From: Tribonema minus | Lineage: Eukaryota > Sar > Xanthophyceae > Tribonematales > Tribonemataceae | Assembly (NCBI GenBank): GCA_017506865.1 | Contig: JAFCMP010000017.1 | Coordinates: 1-64,000 of the forward strand | DNA: 64,000 bases | Direction: 5' to 3' | Shown: positions 39,377 through 52,400 of the stretch, piece by piece | Layout: the number at the start of each line of letters is the position of its first letter | How positions within the stretch are numbered: position 1 is the first letter of the stretch | Program-made: the position numbers and the translations under genes | The notes under the pieces: model-generated | Seen by the model: the letters and a program-made list of their open reading frames with translations, nothing else | Database searches by the model: none | Told to the model about the DNA's origin: nothing

Positions 39377-42300
39377 ATGGCGACCGTCGCAGATGACTTT
39401 GCATTGGCAATGGAGTCCGAGGAGGAGGCAGAGATTTTCGGTGCCGATGCGGATGAGTCCACTGCTGCAGCAGCTGCGAAAGCGGCCAAGGCCGCAGCTA
39501 GCAAGACACCAGCCGAGCAGCAGAGCGACGAGGAAGGCAAGCCCGCAAAGAAGCCTGCCAAGAGACGAGCGCCGCCATTCAGCGAGGTGCAGCTTGTGGA
39601 GGGGAAGGGGCTGATGAAGATCAGGGACGATTTCCCCAAGAGGCTGAAGCCTTGCGTCAAGGGGAAAGAGAGGGAGTTCCTCAGCCGGCTGATGTTCCTG
39701 TACAAGGTGCGCCTGCTCTGCATCAACGTATATGATGCAAAAGTTAGCTCTGTGTCGGACGTTGGGCAGCAGCATGCTGGCTTTCATGCCTGATGATGTG
39801 GAAATTGAATCATGTTGGCAGATCGCTGATGATGAGGGTGTTGAGGTGGGAGCTGCATTGACTACGGACCATGCGCAATGTAAGCGCCAGGCCGCTCTTG
39901 TTTTTTTTTATTGTGTGTGCATACTGCTACACACAGCTCGACCAAGAGCCAATAACCGCAGTGAAACTGCATGTCAAGGGCAGCTGCGATCACCCACCAA
40001 CACTGTCTGCTCCACCATATGTCTTCAATTACTAGCAACTCCTATTGTAAAGGCTGTTCTGACAGCAGTAGGATCTGCCCTGCCGTCGGCAGCAGGTGTT
40101 GCAACAGCGCGCAGCGAACGGCAGTCCTGCCACCACTGCGGCTTACAAGAAGCAGAAGGCATTGCGTCTGTGTCTCTTGCGCGCTGACTGCTCATCGGTA
40201 ACCTGCTATTGGTAGCAATTCAGCAGTTACTGCAGGGACAGTACGTTGTCGTGCAGCTGATGCCATCAAGCGGCACAAGCAGCCCTGTTGAGGGCTAGGA
40301 TGAGGGTTTGCTGGCGCACCAATATGCCAACAACACGGAGCACGCACGTTCCGTTGAGCACAGTCTACGACACACCAAGACACCTGCGCAGCAGCAGCGC
40401 TGCCCACAGCGCGGGCTGTCTCCTCACGGCGCCGTTGACCGGGGCGTGCGTCGGTACGACCAGACGAGGCGATGTGCAGGCGTGCTGCGTCCAGCAAAGT
40501 GCACGCGTCGTGGCCTTCACAGGCCGCACTCAGAGGCGACGCCCTGCACACCGCTGAGGGTTCCTGTGCGCATCCCCGAGCGCGCCCGCACAGCTGCCTG
40601 CGGCGCTCGCCTGCTGCTCGCCGCGCGCACCATGCGGCGATGCTCAGCGACAGGGTCGAGTGGGCCCAGGGATGGGGCTAGGCTTGTACCCTACGGCACA
40701 TGTGACGATGTCGCATATCCCGCCCCGCCCGCCGCAGGCGCACGCAGACACACATATACTTCCATGTGTACATGTCTACAATGCCGCTCACCCAGCAGCG
40801 GTCTAAGTGTGTTAACTCAAAAGCTTATGGTCAGTGCCTGAGGCGAGCATGCTGATGTGGCATTCGGTGACCCGCACCCGCTCTGCCCCCCCTCCCCCCC
40901 CCCCCCCCCCCCCCACCGCAGGAGTGGGGGTACCAGCTGTACCCGAGCCTGGCATTCGAGGACCTGGCGGTGCGCATAGAGACGCTGGGCGGCAAGGAGC
41001 GCGTGCGCGGGCACCTGGCCATGATGCGCGACGAAGAGCGCGACCGCTGCGTGCGCGCGCGCCACGGCAAGGACGCCGTTGAGGTGCGCGCATGCATCTT
41101 TGTACTTCAAGTACTTCAAGTGTGTACTTCACGATGTGCAAGAGTTGTTGCTGCGCCGTGATGCGCGACGACGAGCGCGACCGCTGCGTGCGCGCGCGCC
41201 ACGGCGAGGACGCCGTTGAGGTGCGTGCACATGTATGCGTGTTCAAGTCATGGAGCGCACCAAGTAGTACGGTAGTCGTCCGCACCATCTACAACGTATC
41301 GACAGCGGCGCGACGCAGCGCTTGCGCTGACGGCGTGCGCGGACGTCACATGAACACTGCTGCGAGCGCGAACGTGCAGTCCGCATCTGTGTTTGGCCCA
41401 CCAGGGATAATACGCTACGGGCCACACGCACAATAAAGCAGTAACCAGGAGCCTGTATGGAACGCTGCTGCCGTGCGCGCGCACAAACTCTTTCCCGGTC
41501 GAGTGGTGAATGTTATCACTGCGGCAGTGTGCGGTCCGCATTGCTCGACCGATCGCCGTGCCAGCGCTAAATAACCTCTGCAATGACTGCATGACTGCCG
41601 GCGCTGACGCCAAACGCCATCACGTACAGCAGCCACTCCTTGACAACATAGTTTGAACATAATTGAAGTAGGCAAGTCACGCCCCTCCGTGCGCCGCGCA
41701 GGTCGTCCGCAGGCTCGGCGAAGCGCGCGCCGCCGCCAAGCGTTCCAAGAAGAGCAAGCACGCGGCAGCAGCGGCGGCGGCGGACGCGCAGCTGGCGGCG
41801 GCGGCAGCGCGCGGTGCCAGACCCGCCAACCGCTACGGCGGCGGCGGCGACAGCGACGAAGACGAGGGGGGCGGTGGCGGCGAGCGACAGGGGGATGGCG
41901 ATGCTCAAGCGCCAGCGGGGGCGGAGAGCGCGGCACGCAGGCAAGACGCGTGCGCGGTTGCAAGCGGAGCCGTGGAGCATCTGCCGCTTGCTAGTTTGTG
42001 CAGTTAGCGGGGGGGTGGAAGGGGGGGGGAGGGGGGCTGCAGTGTCGGAACGGCATTTGACGCGCGGTGGTGAAATGCATTGCTGTCTCAGTAGGCGCTT
42101 TAGTTTGAGTTGATCGCTGCTGTGCGCCGATGCGCTGCTCCCGGCCTTGCGGTCGGTGTCAGAGGTGGATGTGTAAACCGCAGAGGGCTTTGGGGGGGTT
42201 CTGCGTCGCCTGGCTGTGTTGTTGCAGCGAGTGAGGTGGCAGCGCCATGGCACGCTTCATCCGCGTCACGGGCAGCTGCGCGCGCCTGCCTCGACGGCGC

Positions 42301-42842
42301 TGTTCTGAGCGCTGCCATGCTTTGAACAACGAAAGAAAGGGGGCGTGTGGGGGACAAACTTTGATTATCGCAGACGTACCACGCTCAGCCGCAGGATGCC
42401 TACCATCCCCAGCCGCGCATTTGTAGACATACGTACAATACCAGCCTCCCTCAGCGTTTGCCCGCTAGTCCGAAGGAGCCATACTCGTCGCGCAGCGCTG
42501 CCCCCCTGGCAGCGCTGGTGTCTAGCCCCAATCCTAACCCTAACCCATGCTGACATCTACTCAGGCCCACTGCATCTCAGCTAACCATTGCATAGATATA
42601 TCTAGTCAGCCTTGCAAGCTGACCATCACCACCGTGCGCGCCTCCGCGCTTTCGCGCAGCAGCAGCGGCAGCGCCGTCGTCACCGCCGACGCCGAAGTCC
42701 TCCGCCGCATCGAGGCCAACCGCGCGCTGGCGATAGAGCGGCTCCGCAACAAGCACCGCCAGGCGGCCGCCGCCGCCGCCGCCGCCGACGGCGCAGGCAG
42801 CAGCGCTCAGGGGGCGGCAGATGACGCTACCGCTGCCGCTGC

Positions 42843-42875
<33 letters not shown>

Positions 42876-44406
42876 GGACGATGCCATGGACGTGGATGGG
42901 CCCGGTGAAGGGGATGCGGGGGAGCGCGTAGCGGGGGCGGCGGCGGCAGCAGCGCTCGGCGGCGATGCCGGCACGCAGCGGTGAGGCGTTTGGGCGAACT
43001 CAGAGGGCTGGTTAGTGGCTGAGCATCACCTGTGTTTCTGCAGTCATGGCTCAGCGTCCTCCTTGAGAATGCAGCCAGTTGCGCCACAGCAGCAGGTCAT
43101 GACACAGCACAAGCTGGCACAGTGTGGCGATGCTGCGACTGCGCGTGTTGATGACCTTGCCCGGCAGCCCGTGCCTGTGACGTGAGCGCCGCAATGCGAC
43201 GATCGCGCATATCACACCGCATCACCCTGTCAATCAGGCCGCGGCGGTTTCTCACACGATCGCTGGCTGTTGCGTACAGCGATGATGCTGGGAGCTCACG
43301 CAGCCATCACCACACGCAACGCGGTGCCCGCTCACATTGATACCTACCCCTGCCATTGCTCTTTGCTTCGCAGCGCCTCAATGCCGCCAGCGCCAGCGGC
43401 ACCTGCGCCCGCTGCCGCGCGCGCCGCCGCCGCCGCCTCACTGCGCGCAGCCAATCCCTATGCAAGCAGTGCCAGCAAGAGGAGCACTTCTGCAGCACGA
43501 CGCGTCGACAGTCCGCCCGCAGGTGCGCCTGCTGGTGCTGCCGCCACTGCTGCCCCTGCCGCCGCCGCTGCTACTGCCCCTGCCGCCGCTGCGACTGCTG
43601 CTGCCGCCGCCGACGCTGCCCCTGCTGCCGCCGCCGACAATCGGCCAGCCGCTGCCGCAGATGTTGCTGCTGCTGCTGCCGCCGCCGACAATCAGCCAGC
43701 TGCCGCCGCTGCCGCAGATGCTGCTGCTGCAGCTGCAACGCCTGAAGATTTGCCGTCGGCAGCGGCGGACGCGATGCCCGACGACTGCGAGCCCACGCAG
43801 CTCGACACGCAGCCCGACACGCAGGCAGACGTGCGGGCCGATGCGCGAGGCAGTGCTCAAACACACGGCAACAGCGCTCATGCAGCCTTCAGCACGCCAT
43901 CACTCGCGGACAACGAGTCAGGCGGCAGCGCGGCTCGCCCAGAGACCGCCGACACTCTCCACTCTCAGGCGGCAGGGCACGCGGCAGCGACGCCAGACGC
44001 CGCCGCCACTGCAGCCCCTGCTGAGTCGCAGATGGCGGGCGCCGATAGCGAGCAGCGCAGCAGCGGCGGCGGCGACGGCGGCGGCGGTGCCGCCGCGCTG
44101 CCGCGTGACGCACCCGACGGCGCGCGAAGCGGCACGCTGCCTGATACGCAGCTTGACACGCAGCCCGACTCGCAGTTTGAGTCGCAGTTTGAGTCCCGCT
44201 CTGAGTCGCGGTTCGAGCCGCTGCCGGACACGCAGCTGGACACGCAGCTCGACACGCAGGACGACAATGCGGAGAGCGGCCTGAGGCTCATACTCGCAGA
44301 CGCCGCTGCTGCGGACGACGCCGCAGGGGAACTGGAGCGGTATGACGACGCTGCCGACGAGGAGCTGCAGTGGGCGGACTCGCTGGCCGCGCGGTATGAT
44401 GCGTAA
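39377..44406 (+). CDS. TIPIN: TIPIN/Swi3/Csm3-type replication fork protection protein
   Basis: Partner of Timeless/Tof1 that stabilises stalled forks and links them to the S-phase checkpoint. Exons 39377-39706, 40922-41083, 41702-41949, 42660-42980 and 43374-44406 are phase-consistent and sum to 697 aa. Residues about 70-160 form the Swi3 domain (GLMKIRDDFPKRLKP, REFLSRLMFLYKEWGYQLYPSLAFEDL). The motif VLRRIEANRALAIERL near 260-275 fits the conserved RPA-binding helix of TIPIN (QQRIE.N...AL.R). The boundaries of exons 3-4 are chosen by phase and consensus and are less certain than the others. The C-terminal half is poly-Ala and then Asp-Thr-Gln repeats (DTQLDTQPDTQ) and acidic. The protein is over twice the animal length. 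The gene is divergent from RNR. Intron 2 carries a copy of the exon-2 edge. Confidence 0.85.
41158..41225 (+). repeat. Copy of TIPIN exon-2 3' edge in intron 2
   Basis: Repeats the last 65 bp of exon 2 (MRDEERDRCVRARHGKDAVE) with one Lys-to-Glu change, followed by an intact GTGCGT donor, 140 bp beyond the real end at 41083. ACTTCAAGTACTTCAAGTG stands between the copies. Confidence 0.93.
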
Positions 44407-46441
44407 TGTGTCGCGGATGTGCTGAGCACTGAGGAGTAAAGGTGTGCGGCACGATTGTGCATGCTCAGCTGGCTGTGCCGCTGCTGCAGGCTTGGCGCCA
44501 AGCTTGTCCTAGCAGCGAGGCGCTTGGGCTATTTAGTCGCTTGACACTTTGGAAACTTGTCCGCGTGCGTGTCAGCACCGTTGGGCTCTGTGCATACATG
44601 AAGTCGCACGAGCCGCCTCTAGTCCCTTTGTCTTGCTGCTGTTGCTGCTCCGTGGAGCTGGCGATATTGTGTGCTTATGCGTCCGGCATGCTTTTGCACA
44701 GGCAGGCCCACCATCGCCCTCTGTGGGATCCTTGCGACTGCTTGCACGAGACATGCTTCATCACAGCTTGTGGGAATGTCAGTGCAGCCTGCTCGCTGGT
44801 AGGAGCGCATCCGCCATGCATGCCCTTCCAAGATTCTGTAATGATCAATGCTGCTGTACTGCCGATACCAACATTCGCTGCCGTCGCAGAGCAGGGCAAC
44901 AATGTGCGCACAAGTGTGGTGCAAGGAGTCTCGTCTCAGCGCTATGCGGCGCCCTGCCAGCCGTAACGATACATGTTTTAGGGCGGGGTTCTGTTTGTGC
45001 GTCACAATGCTACAGCAGCTGACCAGCCACATCAGGCTACATGAAAAAGCCTACTTCATGTATGACGGACTGTGCGCATGTGAAACAGGCATCACCCTTT
45101 GTAGTTGCCAACTAGTTGGTGCGACTGAGTTCTGCACGGCCCAAGGTTTTGCGGTGCTACATTTCGACATGCTGGGGCCCATTAGATGCGCGCTGAACGA
45201 GGCAGCCATGCTTCGAGTCAATGAGAAAGACCATTTGGCGCCTCTTGCATACCTGGGCATTACAGGCAAGCAGTGCCACCATCAGGTGTGATTCTGTGAT
45301 GATGGTGGCCACAATGGCAGTGCTTCCTGTGGTTGAGGCTGATATGCTACAAGATTGCGGTTTCAGATGGGAACGTTGTGGTGACCTTTCCCATATGTAG
45401 GGCGAAGCTGCTTATGTACGGTTTGGAACATGTGCTGGGCCTCCCGCAACGACAAGCTCATTCTTGTTCCTGCTGTATCTAGGGCTGCGACAAAACATAT
45501 AGAAGTAAAGTATTGCCGGCATACATGGCAAAATATTCATTTCTCATTTATACTGGCGTTTTATGCGTATTAACTAATGTACATCCGTACATGCCAGTAC
45601 ATATTGTGGCACTGATGCCCATCGTGTCGTCGCACGAGTGAGTGCCCAGCAGGACACAGGCCTCGCTATACCAAAGTGCGCTGCCGCCTTTGAACGCTTC
45701 TAGCGAAGGCCACGGCAACATCCTTTCGTATCGCTATGATTGCACACATTCTAGACAGTATGCACGGCTACTGGCACGGGCACACGGACGACTCAACAGG
45801 ACCCGTGTAGGCCACAGTGTCATTATCGCTTGCCAAAGTGCCTGACCACCGAACCTATGATTCGGCGCTGCCGCCTGATGTCCGCGACCTGCACGCCGAC
45901 GAAGTTTCTGGTGCTTTTAAGGTGCCGGTAACACCAAAACATCTTGGCGGCGCGGCACTCAAACGCTCTGTGCCTGCCCCCATCAGGGAGGGGAGACCAG
46001 TGATCGTTGGCGATGGTCTCCAAGTTCAAAAAGCACCGGCTCGAGGTCAGCTCGCACAATCCGCGGTCCCACGGGCCCGGGAACTCCAAAGCGCTGGACC
46101 GCCAGGCGCAGCGTCCTTCGACGTTTGCACAACATCGTCTCCGCAGGACGCGCGTTGACCCACTTCAGATAGTGCTGGAGGCACTGGTTTGTGTGGTAGG
46201 CGAAGACTGACCCCGCGCGCATCGCTTCCGTCAACAACTTGTTATGCGAGCACGTGAAGCGCACCGGCTTGCAGACCCCGCACTCACCAAAGATCATCTC
46301 CAACTCTCCAACTCGAATTTTTTTTTAAATCTGCAACGGTTACATCCAACTTCAACTTGGAATTAAACGGTTGGATCCAGAACGACAGCAAGTGGAGAGA
46401 AGAGAAGGGCCAGGCAGCAGGTGCCTGGCTGATTCGATAGC
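44407..46441. other. Spacer between TIPIN and Kelch genes
   Basis: No gene recognised. Open frames up to about 150 codons (such as 44848-45291, +, and 45983-46303, -) have no motif I know and lack the GC bias of the real exons. The region should hold the TIPIN 3' end and the Kelch promoter. A T-run lies at 46319-46326 before the Kelch start. Confidence 0.5.
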
Positions 46442-49400
46442 ATGGAAAAATCTACAGCTCGGCGATTCTGCTTGCTGAGGATGCTGCAATCCAGAGCAGG
46501 GCTGCTGCTGCTACAAGCATTGATACTACACAGTACACCAGCTTATGCCTTCCAGTACGTGTTCCCGCCGGCAAGCTGGGTCAAGCGCAGCGATGAATCG
46601 CTGCCGTTGTTTGCTGCTCGAAACGCCCATGCAGTGGCCGTATTCAGAGATAGACTGTGGCTGACTGGCGGACGCAGCGAGGCGTACCAAGAATACAACC
46701 TGGAGTACTCGCAGAGGAGGGGAGATGTATGGAGCAGGTGATTTCTGATTGTGATGATTTCTCGTTGCGATTTAAAGGGGCGTATAAGCGTTTTTGCACA
46801 AACGAGAGCTATTCCGACAGTTCTGTACTCTGGTAAGCATGCGCACTTCTTGTCATGTAAATGTGCTGCGCAAGATCAGTTTGTCAGCTGAGACAGCATG
46901 AACACCACACCACCTTTGGTGAAAGGGTTCAATGTGGACCTGCAGTTGCGCACGAGGCTTGCCGATATCGCTGCGTCGTAAGCTGGGGACTTGCATTAGC
47001 CATGATTGCAGCGTTGCACAGGAAGCACAGTCAGAGCTGCAAGCCCGCTTCATCATTAATAAAGTAGCATGACTGCAGTTTGTGGCAAAACACGGCGCTG
47101 CCGTTGCACCATCGTTATTGCATCAAATTGGTCAGACACTGCAAACCTGGGTCGTTGAAACCTTCAACACACTCTTGGTGTTTACTTGCTTTGCGCCGCT
47201 GGGTGGCTTGTGTGCCTCCTCAGCCCCGATGGGAGGGTGTGGGAGCAGCAGACCAAGCTGCAGGGCGATTTTTACGTACAAGTGAGTGTTTGACTGAACA
47301 TGCATATACCACACGCAAGTGAGCATGTGAACAAGTGACAGAGCATGACGAAACAGGGGCGAACATGACGGCTAGCACAGCATTGTTGTGTGTCACTGCC
47401 AACTCTGTGCTTCTGAGATTGATCGTTTGTGTGGCAGAGATGCAGGCACCACGCGTGTCAGCTCCCCTCAAGCTCACCTCTTGCGCAGCGCCAACGCAAC
47501 TGGCAACGCTCATCAAGCGTGGATTGGCTCTTAGCCGTCGGCAGACGCGCGTGAGGTGAAAGCCGCGCAGCTGGCTGGTGCAAAGGCAGGCAGCAAACTG
47601 ACGCGTCTGCAACGTGTGCCCGCGGCTGTTGTGCGATACCATATGCTGTGGTGCCAACTCTACGCATGTACACAAGGCCGCCTTTGCCGCATATCGCACC
47701 GCAGGCTTTGGGCGGGAAGAAACACGTGTCTTATAGGTGCACGCCCTGCGCCACCATGCCCCTTGTTGTAGGTCTGCTTCAGATGGAGAAATTTTACCTA
47801 TTTCTGATTGGTAGCGGCAGCGTCAAATATACGTACCCTGGTGATCTGGCTGACTTCGTCGGTTCTCTGTCGCCACTTCAAGCGTGCTCTTTCCGGCACT
47901 AGCCGGTAGGGAGGGACCAAGAGCTTGTGCAGCACCCATCTTAACGGCAACAGTACTGTTCAAATGGTCAAGCTCTATGGACTGCTGTTCACCAACGCGG
48001 TCAGTGACTACGTAGTGCCGCGTGAACCTGTTGTTACAAGATCTGGCTCTGGGCGCGCGAAAGCCCAGATATATGATGGTCACGCTTGCTGCCGAGCCTC
48101 AGCGAGTCTCCATAAGCCTTGTGACAGAGTGTCCAAACTGACTACCGCTCCCATAGGACATTACCGCGTGTACTTGTCACATGGACCTGATGCTGTCGCC
48201 CGGACCCTCCCGCCTCTTCCGGTCGTTGAGCACTGCGACGGTGAGTTATAACTTGTTGCTATAAATAATTTGTTGTTGTGTTGCATGCGCTGCTGCGCGC
48301 CGCCGCCTCTCTCAGAACTACGACGCGCTGGACCCGGGGCCGCTGGCGCCGTGGTGGGCGCGCTTCGGACATACTCTCGACACTGTTCGGTAAGTGCAAT
48401 TTAGCACATATTGCGCACGTCAACTGTAACTTTATATTCAACCTTACCCCAACTTCAATCTTAGGAAGTACGACGCGCTGGACCCGGGGTCGCTGGCGCC
48501 GTGGTGGGCGCGCTTCAGACATACCCTCGATGCCATCCAGTAAGTGCATTTTAGCGTAGATGCGCACATAGTCAATCGTATCCTTATCATCCACCCTTAC
48601 TTCAACTTCAACTCTGACCCTGAGGAAGCGCCGTGGGCGCGCTTCGGGCATAACCCTCAATGCTATGCAGTAAGTGGAGTATAGCGTAGATTGTGCACGT
48701 CAGTTGTAACTTCAACTTTGACCTTACCCAAATTTCAACTCTAAGAACTACTACGCGCTGGACCCGGGGCCGCTTGCGCCGTGGTGGGCGCGCTTCGGAC
48801 ATACCCTCGATGCATGCCAGCAATTGCGGTTGAGCGTAGATGCGCACGCGGTCAATGGTAACCTCTCTTTAACCCTAACTTCAACTTCAACTCTGTCCCT
48901 GCAGTCAAGCATTCAGTTTGACGGCTGACCACACCTTGTCACCTAGAGCTCTACGGTCTTTTGATTCGTTTCCATGTATGCATGTATGCGAACCAGTTCA
49001 TTGCGTGCGGCCTGTGGGCCATTGCACGCTAAGTTTGCGCTTTGATTGAATGACGCCAACCCTAACCCAAGGGCACTGACACGTTCAACGGTGTGTTGTG
49101 AGCCTATCTGGACAGTGTGTTGTGAGCCTATGCCCTCCCCCCCCCCCCCCTCTATTACCCCCCGGCACCACCCTTCTCACCCTTGGCATTGAATTGATCC
49201 CGCTCCTTTCCATCCTTCCCGTGCTCCTGCTTGCAGTGCCACAGACATGCGCGGTACAGAAATAGAGGTGAGCCCTACACCTACCCCTAACCTCATGCTA
49301 CTCGCAACCATCACAGACCAAGTGTTTTCTAGCACTGCGCTTGACCATTGGTACTGTTGAACCGCCGGATCGCAGGGCACACCCTAACCCTAGCCTTAAC

Positions 49401-52400
49401 CCTAAGCGGTTGGCAATGCTCACAGCGGTTCTTGATCTCAGGCAGTTGTCCAAAGCAGCTGCGCAGTTCGCAGATGTCAACTGCCACATGTCTCGCGAAG
49501 TACGGTGGATACCTCCATGCACCTGATCCGAAAGCTCATGCGGGGCTAGAGCTAGGTCTAGGGGTGGGGATTACGAAGGCTAGCGCATGCATACCTACTG
49601 ACACGCCATCCTGCTTTGCTAGATCAGCTGAGCACATGCGGCCGGGGAAGCTTCTGTGATGACAAGGTGTGGCAAGTCGTCAAATTGAACGCATTTCACC
49701 AATGCTTGTGGTCGCCGCTGCTGCGACAATTGGCGACGAGTCAAATAGTGCCACCATATCCACGTTAGTCGAAGGGGTAGGGCTAGGCCTCGAGCGCGCA
49801 TAACGGCGGGGACCTGCAGCTTCCCGACTCGTGGACGCGTGCGTAAGTTTCTTCTTCTTTTGGTGCAGCGGCAAGGCATGCGCCGCTCCCTTCATTCGCT
49901 GCGCATCTCGGCGTTCCCGCATGCGATATGAAGAGGCTGCTCGGGAATCGAACTGCAGGGGCTGTTACATACGGCTGGGTCGGCTACTCCACACTTGCTC
50001 AACCCCAACAGCAGCGGGGCGCTCTGCGACTCACCACAGACGCGTGACGAGGTGACGCTGGTGATCATTCCGCCGCTTTATACTCTACCGCAACGAGGCG
50101 CTACATGCTTCAAAACTCGAGAATGGTTTTGCGATCAAGTCTATGATGACTTTGTTTCTCAGTTCGCTCAACGACTACGGCGCGGTGCACCACGTCAGTG
50201 CCTGCATCTCACCTGCCGGCCGTGACTGTTGAACTGCAAGTGCTGATACAGCTGGGCGAACTTCAACAACAGCGCCGCGCTCAGAAACTCATCAAAGTCG
50301 CGCGATGCGGCGGCGTTGTCGATGTTTCTGACACAAAGACACGGCGACGCTCGATGACGAGGGCATATCCTCAGTGCGCGTCAATACCTGCCTCTTACTT
50401 GCCTGCCGATCGTCATTGTTGAAATGCAGGTGCTGATACAGCTGGGCGGCTACACCCCTAACCCCAACAACGACCAGTGGCTGTCCATCGACGGCACGGT
50501 GTGGAAGTTTGCGGGGCACGCGCCGTGGTCGCCGCGTGCGTGGCACGCCACCACCAAGCTGAATGTACGTTCAGTGCACTGTTGAGATTGAATTCGATAA
50601 TGATCCAAACATGCTGCTGCAGTAGATGTGTGGCAAATAAATGTTATACAGACTGAATTGTTCTGTGAATTGGCTTAATCGATATACATAATGATAGTTG
50701 CGCGCCGTGGACGCTGCGCGCGTGGCACGCCACCACGAAGCTGAATATACGTTCAGTGCACTGTCGAGATTGGACTTGATAATGATCAAAACATGCTCTC
50801 GCGCATCCGTGAATACACAGCAGATGTGTGGCAAAGATCATAGACTTGATGATTCCATAGGCGATACATCATGATGGTTACGCGCCATGGTCGCAGCGCG
50901 CGTGGCACGCCACCACCAAGCTAAGTGTACGTATGCTGTGCTGGGATGCATTCGTCACGCGTGCACTTGCAGTGATTGTACTTCGAAAAACACAGTATGT
51001 ACACACGTTTGCTGCCATCAAGCTACACGTGGACGCGCCGCGCGCATGGCACGCCACCACCACCACCAAGCTACACATACATGTGTTGTGCAGGCGCATA
51101 GACGTGCTCTCAAAGTGATTGTGTGCGGCAAGTGCGCGATGGGCACGCCACCGCCACACTACATTTAGGTTCAGTGCACTGTCACGCTTGAGTTTGGAAG
51201 TGATCCAAACATGGGTTCGTGCGTACGCACAGCGTGGACGCCGCGCACGTGGCACGCCACCACCAAGCTACACGTACGTATGTTGATGCGGGGACGCATG
51301 CGCACAGGCGTGCACTTGAAGTGATCATATACATTGTGCACATATTTGCCATTGGCAAGCTACGCGTGGTCGCGTGCAAGTTTGCGGAGCACGCGCTGTG
51401 GACGCCGCGCGCGTGGCACGCGACCACGAAGCTACACGTACCTATGTTCATGTTGTGCTGGGACGCATTGGAGGTGCGTGCGCACTGACATACTTTGAGC
51501 GACTGTATGCGGCATGTACACATTTGCTACCATCAAACTGCACCGCAGCACACCGACTAGCACGCAGTGTAAAGGCTGGGGCTAGATTTAGGGCTATGTA
51601 GGGATGGCCCGCTCCCTGCTACCTGCCTTTCACGCGCGAGTGCGCACGCAGGGCGCGCTGCATCACAAATTACCTTGCACATCACTACTGCACCCCTGAC
51701 CCCTGATCCTGAACCTAGTCCTCGACTGGCCCCCTGAACAACATCGTCGCACGCAGGGCAAGCTGCATTACAAATCACCTGCCCCTAACCCTACTCCTGA
51801 CCCCAATCACTGCCCTTAACCCCTGACCCTTGGACCTAACCCTCAACTGCCCTCCATGGCTGTCATCACGCGCAGGGCAAGAAGCACCCGCCACTTACCC
51901 TAACCCCCCCCCAACCCTTGTCACCACCCCTGACCCCTTACCCTCGACCTTATCCTGAACTGCCCGTCACGCGCAGCGCAAGTTGCGTTACAAAGCACCT
52001 GACCCTTATCCTAACCTTGATCCTTATCATCATTCCTGACCTCTAACCCTAAACCTGACCCTCAACTGCCCCTCTGGCTGTCATCACGCGCAGGAAAAGC
52101 TGCTGGTGCTGGGCGGCACGCCCCTGGTCAACGACGTGTGGCAGCTGGAGTCTGTGGTGCAGGCGCCGACGGGCCTGTGGCAGCTGACGTGGACGCCCGT
52201 GAGTGCACACTATGCAGCAGCGCTCAGGGATATGCACGTTGTCAACACAAGTATCGACACTTGACGGGCGGCCATAGCGACGTGCCATTGCCGAAAGCTC
52301 CCAATGCCTGCGGCGTGATGACAGTCGGTGGCAGCTGACGTGGACGCCCGTGAGTGTATACTATTAGGGTTGCACGATAACGTATTTAGCCACACAAATA

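Noticed and set aside
45823-46303. Possible minus-strand gene before the Kelch start
   Set aside because: Two short overlapping frames without recognisable motifs, exon-like GC bias or splice partners.
49930-49960. tRNA-like B box (GTTCGATTCCC on the minus strand)
   Set aside because: The flanking bases do not form a T stem, and no acceptor or anticodon arm can be drawn around it.
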